From an uncultured Spirochaetia bacterium (GTDB lineage: Bacteria; Spirochaetota; Brachyspiria; Brachyspirales; Brachyspiraceae): DNA of 34,946 nt. The notes under the pieces were generated by a model, which was not told the DNA's origin, did not search any database, and worked only from the letters and a program-made list of their open reading frames with translations. The position numbers and the translations under genes are program-made. How positions within the stretch are numbered: position 1 is the first letter of the stretch; every line of letters begins with the position of its first letter. The stretch covers positions 1-34,946 of the forward strand of contig CAMQVF010000011.1 of the NCBI GenBank assembly GCA_947038115.1. Reading direction: 5' to 3'. Shown one piece after another: positions 1 to 8,283 of the stretch.

Positions 1-943
1 TCAAGTATTCACGAGCCTCATTTGGAATTTCATTTTCTTTGAGTAGTTTGAAATATGTATGAACAGGTGAAATATTTGAAATAATACTTTTCGCATGATA
101 TTCATTACCAAATTCATCAACAACACCCACCGCTTTTTCATCTTCAATTATAATACTTTCAATGCCACAATTATATTTCATCTCGCCACCAAGGTCTATA
201 ATTCTATCAGCCAGCGATTGAGATATAACTTGTGATCCCCCTCGAAGATAAAAAGGTTTCTCTTCTGTATAAATATGAAGCACACGAGCGAGAATCGAGA
301 ATGGAAAGCGTTTTGGTGGCATACCCATAAAGCACCAATGGGCTGACAAAACCAATTGCAACTCACGACTTTTAAAGAATTCGTCCAAGACATCTTGTGT
401 GCTACGTACTGCATATTTTGCGAGAGTTGGATATTTTTTAGGAAAACCTATTTTCATAATCATTTTTTTTAGAGAAGAAGCCTCCCCTGTACTACCCGCA
501 CTTGCTGCTAAAAATGAATTTATCTCTTCGTTAAAATTATAAACCATTTTATAATATTCCAAAATAGAATCTTTCTCTTCAGGAAATTCTTTTATCAATG
601 CTTTTTCAGCAAGGTCCCTATTCGCAGGCAACGCTACACCTCTATTTTTTGGTAAATTAACTTTATATAAAGTGTCAATTTCTATCCAGTCAATATTGTC
701 GACTATTCCATATTCCTCAAATAAAGTACGTAAAGGGCCCGGGTTTTCCTTTGTCCCCATACTGCTTAATTGATGGAGTGCAACCTCAAACTCGAAACGA
801 CCACGGCGAAAGCTAGTGCCACACCCCCCAGGTATATTATGTTTTTCAAACACGATAACTTTTTTATTTGCTAGTGCAAGTCTTGTAGCGGCAGCAAGTC
901 CACCATTCCCCGCACCAATTATAATTACATCATAAGCATTCAT
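1..943 (-). CDS. FAD-dependent phytoene desaturase/carotene isomerase-like oxidoreductase (3' end cut by window)
   Basis: The minus-strand frame is open from an ATG at 943 to the window edge, giving about 314 residues without a stop. The N-terminus has a dinucleotide-binding fold (VIIIGAGNGGLAAATRLA, residues 6-23) followed by an acidic residue in VFEKHNIPGGCGTSF. This is the usual start of the CrtI/CrtISO/retinol-saturase flavoprotein family. FRRGRFEFEVALH near residue 46 also fits that family. The ribosome site AAGGGG lies about 7 bases before the ATG. It follows the 260-residue membrane-protein gene by 17 bases and is probably co-transcribed with it. The substrate cannot be named: the family includes carotenoid enzymes, retinol saturases and uncharacterised bacterial members. 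No other carotenoid genes are visible. Confidence 0.8.
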   Translation of the reverse strand, partial: MNAYDVIIIGAGNGGLAAATRLALANKKVIVFEKHNIPGGCGTSFRRGRFEFEVALHQLSSMGTKENPGPLRTLFEEYGIVDNIDWIEIDTLYKVNLPKNRGVALPANRDLAEKALIKEFPEEKDSILEYYKMVYNFNEEINSFLAASAGSTGEASSLKKMIMKIGFPKKYPTLAKYAVRSTQDVLDEFFKSRELQLVLSAHWCFMGMPPKRFPFSILARVLHIYTEEKPFYLRGGSQVISQSLADRIIDLGGEMKYNCGIESIIIEDEKAVGVVDEFGNEYHAKSIISNISPVHTYFKLLKENEIPNEAREYL

Positions 944-960
944 AGACTTATCCCCTTTTA

Positions 961-1743
961 TTATTTTAATATCACCGAGAGCACCATTAATACAATATTG
1001 ACTATCATAAATACTATTTGTGCTCCTCTGGTTTTCGTACAATTTACAAACTTACTGAAGGCATCCGATTTTAACCCAACTTCAATTTCTTGTTTCCCAT
1101 ATATTTGCACACATCCACCAAATGTCAAAGAGTTAGCTCGGAATATAAGCCAATAACCGGGAGTCCATAATAATAGACAACTAGCAATTGGGGCTAACAA
1201 AATTCCTATATGCAGTTTTGCAATAGAATCTGAAAATTCATTAGTTACAAATATCCAATTCCAAATTGTGTATGCAATAATCCAAAATATAGATCCCCAA
1301 ACAGTTAACATATTAGCCTCATAAATATGAGCAAAAGGAGCTAAATCGGTTAGGTCAACCCACTTGGTTTGTAGAAAATACACTGAAATTGTAAGTAGAA
1401 TTCCTGTTATACCATTCCATACTTTTTTGCGTTTAAAGTCTGTAAGTGTTGCTTCGAGGATATTTATAGCTAAAAATATAAGTACTATTTTCATATAGAT
1501 ATCTCGACTTAAAATATTAAAAACTGCAAGCAAAATTGCAGCCCGTAATATTATTAATGTCGAGAGTTTTAACTTTTCGAAAAAAACCATTCTACAAGTA
1601 AACATAATTCCTATAGGTAAAAGTACGTTTATAGGTATGTTAGCAAAAACAGGTAGAAATGACGAGAGCATCGACACTCCCATAATTGAAATAGATAAAA
1701 TTACCCAAAGTATGTTTTGTTCATTTTTGTTTCTAGTTTCCAT
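961..1743 (-). CDS. hypothetical multi-pass membrane protein
   Basis: This 260-residue protein is strongly hydrophobic, with roughly six to eight membrane-spanning stretches; clear ones lie near residues 10-32, 36-50, 62-80, 112-125, 146-165 and 238-258. A charged N-terminal tail (METRNKNEQN) precedes the first. I recognise no family motif. A good promoter lies upstream, and AAGGTG sits about 7 bases before the ATG. The gene is followed after 17 bases by the FAD oxidoreductase, so the two may act on the same lipid-like substrate, but that rests on position alone. Confidence 0.7.
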   Translation of the reverse strand: METRNKNEQNILWVILSISIMGVSMLSSFLPVFANIPINVLLPIGIMFTCRMVFFEKLKLSTLIILRAAILLAVFNILSRDIYMKIVLIFLAINILEATLTDFKRKKVWNGITGILLTISVYFLQTKWVDLTDLAPFAHIYEANMLTVWGSIFWIIAYTIWNWIFVTNEFSDSIAKLHIGILLAPIASCLLLWTPGYWLIFRANSLTFGGCVQIYGKQEIEVGLKSDAFSKFVNCTKTRGAQIVFMIVNIVLMVLSVILK

Positions 1744-1779
1744 AAATATACACCTTTTATAATAGACGTCTTAATTTAA

Positions 1780-1807
1780 AGTTTAGATTTAAAAGCTCAA
1801 TTGTCAA
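1780..1807 (-). promoter_or_regulatory. sigma-70-type promoter for the membrane protein/oxidoreductase pair
   Basis: On the minus strand, TTGACA (1802-1807) is followed after 16 bases by TAAACT (1780-1785), about 40 bases before the ATG at 1743. The -35 is a perfect match; the -10 matches 4 of 6. Confidence 0.55.
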
Positions 1808-1816
1808 GAGATATCT

Positions 1817-1844
1817 TTGCAATTTGATAAAATATTACTATACT
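1817..1844 (+). promoter_or_regulatory. candidate sigma-70-type promoter for hypB
   Basis: TTGCAA (1817-1822), a 16-base spacer and TATACT (1839-1844) lie about 47 bases before the hypB ATG. The -35 sits only 9 bases from the -35 of the divergent promoter, so the two transcription units may compete for polymerase. Confidence 0.45.
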
Positions 1845-1891
1845 TGTATTTAGATAGTAAAAATATATTAGATTTAAAATAGGACATAATA

Positions 1892-2563
1892 ATGGAACAA
1901 TTTAGAGTTATCGAGATTAAAGAAAGTATTTTTAAAGATAATGATGAACAAGCTCATTTACTTAGAGAAAGACTTAGAAATGAAAAAACTTTTCTATTAA
2001 ATTTAATGTCATCACCAGGTTCTGGCAAAACCACTACTGTTCTACAAACTATAAAAGCGTTAAAAGATGAAATGAAAATAGGCGTTGTAGAAGCCGATAT
2101 CGATTCTGATGTTGATGCAAAGTCGGTGGCTAACACTGGCACAAAAGTAATTCAATTACATACAGGTGGAATGTGCCATCTCAATGCGGATATGGCTAAA
2201 CAAGGATTAAATGCACTAGGTACAGAAGAGCTTGATTTCGTTATACTTGAAAATATTGGTAATTTAATTTGCCCAGCAGGATTTGATACAGGGGCATCTA
2301 AAAATGCTATGATTTTGAGTGTGCCTGAAGGTGATGATAAACCACTTAAATACCCTGCAATGTTTTCTGTGGTTGATGTTCTACTCATAAGTAAAATTGA
2401 TGTGCTAGAACATTTCGACTTCGATGCTAATGCTGTAATAAGTATTGCTAAAAAATTAAATCCTAATATCGAAATATTTCAGATTTCATCAAAAACAGGT
2501 GAAGGTATTGAAGAATGGATTAATTGGATACGTATCGAAGAAAAAAAATGGAATAATAAATAA
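1892..2563 (+). CDS. hypB: HypB, GTPase for nickel insertion (hydrogenase/urease maturation type)
   Basis: HypB is a SIMIBI-class GTPase that works with HypA to deliver nickel to the active site of [NiFe] hydrogenase. The 223-residue protein has the P-loop SSPGSGKTT (residues 40-48), the switch region EADIDSDVDA (67-76), the G-domain metal-site pair Cys95-His96 in TGGMCHL, a further Cys127 in ENIGNLICPAG and the base-recognition segment SKID (167-170). The N-terminus lacks both the CxxCGC high-affinity nickel motif and the His-rich stretch found in some homologues, so it is the short form. AGGA lies about 8 bases before the ATG. It is first in a three-gene plus-strand cassette ending with hypA. 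No hydrogenase structural gene is in the window, so the client enzyme is unknown. Confidence 0.92.
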   Translation: MEQFRVIEIKESIFKDNDEQAHLLRERLRNEKTFLLNLMSSPGSGKTTTVLQTIKALKDEMKIGVVEADIDSDVDAKSVANTGTKVIQLHTGGMCHLNADMAKQGLNALGTEELDFVILENIGNLICPAGFDTGASKNAMILSVPEGDDKPLKYPAMFSVVDVLLISKIDVLEHFDFDANAVISIAKKLNPNIEIFQISSKTGEGIEEWINWIRIEEKKWNNK

Positions 2564-2584
2564 ATATAGATAAGGAGAAATACT

Positions 2585-5266
2585 ATGGTAAATGAAAAAA
2601 TTTTAGATCTTGCTAATAAAATTAGTAGAACAAAACGTGGATCAAAGTCAGAAATTAAACCTGAATATCCTGAGTATAAAATTTTAGAACCCGTAGTAAC
2701 AGATGAAATGGCTGATGTCGCTATTTTCCTTGAATTCCATGCTCCACAAAGTGCTGCCGAAGTTTCTGTTTTATGCGGAAAGTCATTAGAAGAAACTAAT
2801 AGAATTCTATGGGAATTAGCAGTTGCAGGTGTTGCTTTAATGGGCGAAAAAGATGGGGTCGATAAATATTGGTTTGAAGTTTGGGTACCAGGCCATATGG
2901 AGATGATTGTTAATCACCCATTCAAAGGAAGCGTAGAAAATTACGAGCAAATAGCAAAGGCATTTGATGATTATGGTAAAAGACGTGGCCCTATGACGGC
3001 TGGTATTTTCCCCGTTGGTATGGGTCCTATGCGAGTAATTCCTATTGAGCAAGCTATTCAAGGCGAGACAAAAAGAGTTTCATATGAAGAAGTTTCAAAA
3101 TACCTTAATGACAATACAATTTTTTCAGTATCCGACTGTTCTTGCCGTACATCAAGAGAGGCTTTAGGTGAAGGTTGCGGACACTTAAAAGAAGACATGT
3201 GTATTCAATTAGGACATGCGGCAGAATACTATATCCGCACAGAGCGTGGTCGTGCTATCACTCGTGAAGAAGCTTTTGAAATTATTAAAAGGGCTGAAGA
3301 AAATGGCTTAATGCATGAGATGCCAAATATGGATGGTGAAGGTAAAACACATGCCATTTGTAATTGCTGTGGATGCTCATGTTATTCCTTGAGAATAGCT
3401 GGTATGTTTCTAAATAATGATATGATACGTTCTAATTATGTATCAAATGTTGATAAAGAAAAATGTGTGGCTTGTGGAGAATGTGCGGCGGTCTGTCCTG
3501 TTAATGCTTTAAAGCTTGGTCAAAAAATATGCTCTAAAGAACCACTAGTAGAAAACAAGAGAAAAGATTTTCCAACCGATACCGAGTGGGGTTCTGACAA
3601 ATGGAATAATGATTATCGTACAAATAGAGAAGATGTTTTGGAAACTGGAACTAGCCCTTGTAAGACAAAATGTCCTGCTCATATATCTGTTCAAGGATAT
3701 ATAAAATTAGCGGCACAAGGTAAATATAAAGAAGCATTACAACTCATAAAAAATGAGAATCCTTTTCCAGCTGTTTGCGGACGAATTTGCCCAAGTGAAT
3801 GCGAATCGGCTTGTACTCGAGGAGACCTCGACTCACCTGTCGCCATAGATGAAATTAAGAAATTTATCGCTGAACAAGACCTTAATATTGAAAATAGATA
3901 TGTTCCAAAAATCATGCATGAATATGATAAAAAAATTGCTGTAATAGGTGGCGGACCATCTGGTTTATCTTGTGCTTATTATTTAGCAATTGATGGTTAT
4001 AAAGTTACAGTATTTGAAAAAGAAAATGTTTTAGGTGGCATGCTCACACTAGGAATACCTTCTTTTCGGCTTGAAAAAAATGTTATTAATGCGGAGATTG
4101 ATATTTTAAGAGAATTGGGAATAGAGTTTAAAACTGGTGTAGAGGTCGGTAAAGATATTAGTTTAGATGAATTAAGAAAACAAGATTACAAAGCATTCTA
4201 TATTGCTATTGGTGCGACATCTGGTAGAAAAATTGGTATTGAAGGTGAGGACGCTGATGGAGTTCTTGTCGGTGTTGATTTTTTGCGTGATGTTAATTTA
4301 GGAAAAGATATTAAATTTGATGGTAAAATTATTGTAATCGGTGGAGGAAATGTCGCTATTGATGTTGCTCGTACGGCTACAAGAGTTGGAAGTTCAAGTG
4401 TCGAATTGTTCTGCCTTGAAAATGCTGAAGAAATGCCTGCTTTACCTGAAGAGCTTGAAGAGGCTTTAACTGAAGATATTTCAATAAACAATTCATGGGG
4501 GCCTAAACGTATAATTGTAGAAAATGGCAAAGTTGTAGGTGTCGAGTTTATTAAATGCCTTTCTGTATTCGATGAAAATGGAAAGTTCAAACCAGTTTAT
4601 GATGAATCTAATATTAAAAAAGTAGCGGCTGATAAAGTATTACTTTCAGTGGGGCAAGCTATAGAATGGGGTAATCTTATAGACGCTAGCAAAATAGTTC
4701 TTAACGCAAACCTTACAGCCAAAGCTGATGCATTTACACTACAAACAAATGAGCCTGATATATTTGTCGGTGGCGATGTTATGACAGGGCCTAAATTTGC
4801 AATTGACGCTATTTCATTGGGAAAAGAAGCTGCCATTTCAATACATCGTTATGTTCAAGTGGGGCAGAGTTTAACTTTTGGTCGAGCTAGAAGAGACTTC
4901 CATTCGCTTGATAAAGATAATTTAAATTTAGCAGGTTATGATGCCATTCCAAGAGAAAAAGCAGGACATGATAAAACAGCTTTTAATAAATCATCATTTA
5001 AAGATATTAGAAATACATTTACAGCCGAACAGATTGCCAAAGAAACCGAACGTTGTCTTGGCTGTGGTGTAACTGTGGTTGATGAATATTTATGTTTAGG
5101 TTGTGGAGCATGCACGACAAGATGTAAATTAGACGCCATCTCTCTTAAAAGAATACATGACTCGGGAGGCAAGGTGTTTGAAGAATTAAAACCTGTAATT
5201 GTTAAGGCTCTTATCAAGCGTAAGGGCAGAATGATTGCTAAAAAAATTAAAAATATATTTAAATAG
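2585..5266 (+). CDS. multidomain iron-sulfur flavoprotein, NAD(P)H oxidoreductase (glutamate-synthase small-subunit-like)
   Basis: This 893-residue soluble protein is a fusion. Residues 1-280 form an uncharacterised module ending in cysteine clusters (C185, C187, C198, C206 and the CNCCGCSC group at 259-266). A ferredoxin motif follows (C294, C297, C300, C304). Next is a GltD/NfnB-like core: Cys pairs at 359/363 and 398/402/406/410 for [4Fe-4S] clusters, an FAD-binding AVIGGGPSG near 452-460, an NAD(P)-binding VIGGGNVAIDVA near 584-595 and an FAD motif FVGGD near 727-731. The C-terminus carries C824/C827 and a CxxCxxCxxxC ferredoxin (C837, C840, C843, C847). It therefore probably moves electrons between NAD(P)H and ferredoxin-like partners. 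It is not ordinary glutamate synthase: no large subunit is present and the flanking Fe-S modules are extra. AAGGAG lies before the ATG. The gene sits 21 bases after hypB and 21 before hypA, which suggests a link to hydrogenase or another nickel enzyme. Confidence 0.85.
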   Translation: MVNEKILDLANKISRTKRGSKSEIKPEYPEYKILEPVVTDEMADVAIFLEFHAPQSAAEVSVLCGKSLEETNRILWELAVAGVALMGEKDGVDKYWFEVWVPGHMEMIVNHPFKGSVENYEQIAKAFDDYGKRRGPMTAGIFPVGMGPMRVIPIEQAIQGETKRVSYEEVSKYLNDNTIFSVSDCSCRTSREALGEGCGHLKEDMCIQLGHAAEYYIRTERGRAITREEAFEIIKRAEENGLMHEMPNMDGEGKTHAICNCCGCSCYSLRIAGMFLNNDMIRSNYVSNVDKEKCVACGECAAVCPVNALKLGQKICSKEPLVENKRKDFPTDTEWGSDKWNNDYRTNREDVLETGTSPCKTKCPAHISVQGYIKLAAQGKYKEALQLIKNENPFPAVCGRICPSECESACTRGDLDSPVAIDEIKKFIAEQDLNIENRYVPKIMHEYDKKIAVIGGGPSGLSCAYYLAIDGYKVTVFEKENVLGGMLTLGIPSFRLEKNVINAEIDILRELGIEFKTGVEVGKDISLDELRKQDYKAFYIAIGATSGRKIGIEGEDADGVLVGVDFLRDVNLGKDIKFDGKIIVIGGGNVAIDVARTATRVGSSSVELFCLENAEEMPALPEELEEALTEDISINNSWGPKRIIVENGKVVGVEFIKCLSVFDENGKFKPVYDESNIKKVAADKVLLSVGQAIEWGNLIDASKIVLNANLTAKADAFTLQTNEPDIFVGGDVMTGPKFAIDAISLGKEAAISIHRYVQVGQSLTFGRARRDFHSLDKDNLNLAGYDAIPREKAGHDKTAFNKSSFKDIRNTFTAEQIAKETERCLGCGVTVVDEYLCLGCGACTTRCKLDAISLKRIHDSGGKVFEELKPVIVKALIKRKGRMIAKKIKNIFK

Positions 5267-5287
5267 TAATAAAATAGGTGGTAAAAA

Positions 5288-5629
5288 TTGCATGAATTAA
5301 GTGTTGTTTTTGAGGTTGTAAAGACAGTGGAGAAATTTGTACAAAGTAACAATTTAGTTAAAGTTGATAAAGTAGTTTTACAGATAGGGGAACTTTCTTC
5401 TATGATTCCAAAATATGTAGAAGCTTGTTACCCTGCTGCTGTGGATGGCACTATATTAGAAAATACGAAACTAGAGATTGAAATATTACCCGGGAATGCT
5501 CTATGCAAGAATTGTGATAAAGTTTTCAATTTGATAAAAAATAATAAGATTTGCCCCAATTGTCAATCTGATTCTTGGGAGTTGCTTGGTGGGCGAGAAT
5601 TTCTTATCAAAGAGATAGTTGCTTGTTGA
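5288..5629 (+). CDS. hypA: HypA, nickel metallochaperone, TTG start
   Basis: HypA binds nickel through its N-terminal Met-His-Glu and passes it to the hydrogenase large subunit with HypB. The start is TTG at 5288, which makes the N-terminus Met-His-Glu-Leu-Ser, exactly the conserved HypA start with nickel ligand His2. An AGGTGG ribosome site at 5276-5281, 6 bases upstream, supports it. The structural zinc site is visible as CKNC and CPNC, separated by 13 residues. The length, 113 residues, is normal for the family. The gene is last in the hypB/oxidoreductase/hypA cassette. Confidence 0.93.
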   Translation: MHELSVVFEVVKTVEKFVQSNNLVKVDKVVLQIGELSSMIPKYVEACYPAAVDGTILENTKLEIEILPGNALCKNCDKVFNLIKNNKICPNCQSDSWELLGGREFLIKEIVAC

Positions 5630-5638
5630 TGCTATAAA

Positions 5639-5682
5639 AAAATAGATTTTATATCGAATAGACTAATTTAAAAATCTATTTT
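5639..5682. terminator. AT-rich hairpin between convergent hypA and smpB, possible bidirectional terminator
   Basis: AAAATAGATTTT (5639-5650) and AAAATCTATTTT (5671-5682) form a perfect 12-base stem with a 20-base loop. The right arm covers the smpB stop codon. The stem has only two G-C pairs, so its strength as a terminator is uncertain. Confidence 0.4.
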
Positions 5683-6140
5683 GTAACATAGCGTTCCATT
5701 TCTCTATCTAATGATTTTTTCTTTAATGTCTCTCTTTTATCATGCAACTTTTTACCACGTGCCAATGCTAGCTCTAATTTAATTTTTCCATTATTGAAAT
5801 AAAGTTTAACTGGAATAAGTGTAAGCCCTTGTTCTTTAACTTTGCCATATAAACGTTTTATTTCCTTTTTTTTCATTAAAAGCTTTCGTATTCTTAAAGG
5901 ATCATGATTATTTATATTTCCAAAATTATAATGTGAAATATGCAAGTTCACTAAAAAAAGTTCACCTTTCTTGAAAGTAGCATAAGACTCGCTAATATTT
6001 ACATTTCTTGCACGTAGCGACTTCACTTCTGTGCCAACGAGGACAATGCCAGCCTCGAATGTGTCAACAAGTTCATAATTAAAAAAAGCTTTTTTATTTT
6101 TTATTATTTCACTACTATTATCATGCTTTTTTTTACTCAT
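5676..6140 (-). CDS. smpB: SmpB, tmRNA-binding protein
   Basis: SmpB binds tmRNA and carries it into stalled ribosomes for trans-translation. The 154-residue product has the family hallmarks: KKAFFNYEL near the start, ETxEAG-like DTFEAGIVLVGTEVKSLR, NISESYA, LFLVNLHI, HDPLRIRKLL, and the basic C-terminal tail (GKKLHDKRETLKKKSLDRE) that enters the empty A site. The tmRNA gene, often adjacent to smpB, is not present in this window. It is the last gene of the recX-alaS unit, 16 bases after the ligase gene. Confidence 0.95.
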   Translation of the reverse strand: MSKKKHDNSSEIIKNKKAFFNYELVDTFEAGIVLVGTEVKSLRARNVNISESYATFKKGELFLVNLHISHYNFGNINNHDPLRIRKLLMKKKEIKRLYGKVKEQGLTLIPVKLYFNNGKIKLELALARGKKLHDKRETLKKKSLDREMERYVTK

Positions 6141-6156
6141 TATATTATTACCTTTT

Positions 6157-7146
6157 TTACTCTATAAGCCCTAATATGTAAAGGACAATATCTCTAAACT
6201 CAATATTTGAAGCCTTAGCCATTTCAGGAATATCCGATGTATTAGTCATCCCGCCTTGCGTATTACATTCAAGCAAATTAATTTCATCTTCACTAACAAT
6301 CGCATCAATACGACAAACTCCACGGCAAGATAAAACATTATAAGCCATAATCGCATTTTTTATAAGTCTTTTTTCTTGTTTTTTATCAAGCAAAGCAGGA
6401 ATTTGAAAGTCTGTCATTTGAGGTGTATATTTAGCTTCATAATCATATATTTCATTTTTAGGATAAATACCTAATATTGGAAATGTAAAAACACCGTCGC
6501 CACTATTTTCATCTTTGACAAGCCCAACTGTAACTTCAGTACCTTTCAAATAATCTTCAATTAAATAGTCATTAGTATTTATAGTATTTTTTACTCTTAA
6601 ATACTGCTCAATATTTTTTATCAAATGAACACCGCAACTTGAACCACTTGCAATAGGCTTGATGATGAATGGAAACTTAAATGATTCATTCGACTTTGAA
6701 TATAAACATTGGTCATTTTCATTTATAATATTGTCAAGCAAATCAAAATTAGAACTCTCAATATTATACGCCTTCCAAATCGTTTTAGTTTTAATTTTAT
6801 CCATACATAAAGCAGAGACTAAAACACTTTCACCCGTATATTTAATTTGAAGCATATCGAGCAAGCCTTGAACCGTTCCGTCTTCGCCATTCTTGCCATG
6901 TAATATATTATAACAAAACTCGATATTTTCTTTTTTAAGCCTATTGACCAAGCTCTCGCCGTCTTGAACATCTATTAATGTAATATTTTCTTTAAGCTCA
7001 TCAAAACTTGTTAAAGCATCATAAATATTAGCACCACTTCTAAGTGAAACCTCTCGCTCTTCATTTGTGCCACCATATAAAACAGCTATTTTTTTCGATT
7101 CAAATCTTTTTAATATCTCTTTTTTTTTATCAGAAGTTATAAACAT
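6157..7146 (-). CDS. ddl: D-alanine--D-alanine ligase
   Basis: An ATP-grasp enzyme that joins two D-alanines for peptidoglycan precursor synthesis in the cytoplasm. The 329-residue product has AVLYGGTNEEREVSLRSG near residues 21-38, the glycine-rich ATP loop GSSCGVHL near 168 and the Mg-binding ECNTQGGMTNTSDIPEMAK near 293-311. The usual last motif reads ENTxPGMTxxSxxP; here the proline is glycine, but the Glu and Asn ligands are kept. A 15-residue basic tail precedes the normal start. The ATG lies 1 base after the stop of the 97-residue gene, so the two are probably translationally coupled. Confidence 0.9.
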   Translation of the reverse strand: MFITSDKKKEILKRFESKKIAVLYGGTNEEREVSLRSGANIYDALTSFDELKENITLIDVQDGESLVNRLKKENIEFCYNILHGKNGEDGTVQGLLDMLQIKYTGESVLVSALCMDKIKTKTIWKAYNIESSNFDLLDNIINENDQCLYSKSNESFKFPFIIKPIASGSSCGVHLIKNIEQYLRVKNTINTNDYLIEDYLKGTEVTVGLVKDENSGDGVFTFPILGIYPKNEIYDYEAKYTPQMTDFQIPALLDKKQEKRLIKNAIMAYNVLSCRGVCRIDAIVSEDEINLLECNTQGGMTNTSDIPEMAKASNIEFRDIVLYILGLIE

Positions 7147-7147
7147 A

Positions 7148-7441
7148 TCAATTCCCTATTTCACAAATCGAACGAATAATATTTAATTTTTTTCTCTCAC
7201 GCTCACTTAAAGGTGCATATTTTGATTTATAAGCTACATCATTAACTAAATCAATAAAAGCCTCTTTTAAAAGCTCTGCCGCCTCATTAACATTTTTACC
7301 AGAAACTTTTAAACCTAAATCTTCATTGCCCATAATAAAATGACTTTCATTAATTTCGACAAGATATCCTTTAAGTGCTGAACGAAAAAACAAATCATCA
7401 GTATTAGTAAGATTCAAATGTAGTATTTTTCTTTCTGCCAT
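7148..7441 (-). CDS. hypothetical small soluble protein
   Basis: This 97-residue protein has no signal peptide or membrane segment and mixed charge; the second half (ELLKEAFIDLVNDV) looks helical. I recognise no family. It is embedded between the lipoprotein gene and the D-Ala ligase gene in the same direction, with GAGG/AGGAG just before the ATG and a 1-base gap to the ligase, which argues that it is really expressed. Position suggests an envelope- or growth-related role, but nothing in the protein confirms it. Confidence 0.7.
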   Translation of the reverse strand: MAERKILHLNLTNTDDLFFRSALKGYLVEINESHFIMGNEDLGLKVSGKNVNEAAELLKEAFIDLVNDVAYKSKYAPLSERERKKLNIIRSICEIGN

Positions 7442-7479
7442 CGCTCCTACCTCACTTTAAGTCATATTTCCAAATCTAT

Positions 7480-8283
7480 TTATTCAGTCAGAATACTATT
7501 CGTATCAACAATATTCGTCGTGTCATTACTCGATATATTTTCATCTGTCATAACAGGAAATGGTTGTATAAAAATTATTTCATTGGTATTAAATGCATAA
7601 GGCACTTTATCTTTTAATTCTATAACAGCATTTGAAACTGCCTGATCTATAATAATATAAAGCTCATTTTTATGTCTTTTTTGATACTCCAAAATATCTG
7701 CTACAATTATATCATAAGCCGTCTGTTTTGTAGGGCCCGCATCACCAATAATATAATAAGAGCTACCCTCAAGTTCATCTTTCCAAATTGGAGAGCCATC
7801 TAAATTAAACATGCTAAAGTCGATAGTAACTTTTTGAGCCCAAAATGACATACTCGCATCAGCAAACATATATCCATCAACTTTGCCTTTAAGCAAATCA
7901 ATAGTACTATTATCTAAAATATTTGTCGCAATAGTTCCCGTTGCCGCCACATAATCGGCACCCAAAATTGAATGATACTTTAATTTAGAAAAATCTTCAT
8001 TACCGATAACACTTTCTAGTGTAACAAGTTTAATAAGTTCGTTTTGACTATTAAAATTACTTATAAAACTATTAAGCACATAGTCAGAATATATTTGAGT
8101 ATTTAAATATTTAAGCCTATCCAAAGTATAATTAGTCATGCTCTTTGGAAATGTGAAAGATGATAATGCTATTGTCTTTTTAGAATAGACTATTTCTTCG
8201 ACTCTAAGAAAAGAATAATTTTGTGCACATGAACTTATTAAAATAGATATCAACACTAACGGAATAATTAAAAACTTTTTCAT
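7480..8283 (-). CDS. hypothetical lipoprotein
   Basis: The 267-residue product starts with a type II signal peptide (MKKFLIIPLVLISILISSC, predicted lipidated Cys19). The middle (HSILGADYVAATGTIATN) resembles the stretch in periplasmic lipoproteins of the CsgG/GNA1162 type, where a nucleotide-like fold senses or assembles envelope parts, but the match is too weak to assign. The C-terminus is rich in Asn, Thr and Ser. Its start overlaps the stop of the HEAT lipoprotein (TAATG), so the two lipoproteins are translated as a pair and may act together. Confidence 0.75.
   Translation of the reverse strand: MKKFLIIPLVLISILISSCAQNYSFLRVEEIVYSKKTIALSSFTFPKSMTNYTLDRLKYLNTQIYSDYVLNSFISNFNSQNELIKLVTLESVIGNEDFSKLKYHSILGADYVAATGTIATNILDNSTIDLLKGKVDGYMFADASMSFWAQKVTIDFSMFNLDGSPIWKDELEGSSYYIIGDAGPTKQTAYDIIVADILEYQKRHKNELYIIIDQAVSNAVIELKDKVPYAFNTNEIIFIQPFPVMTDENISSNDTTNIVDTNSILTE

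Noticed and set aside
4198-5352. Two antisense open frames of 130 and 138 codons within the oxidoreductase gene
   Set aside because: They are mirror frames of a cysteine- and glycine-rich coding region, have low-complexity Ser/Thr/Pro-rich translations and no ribosome sites.
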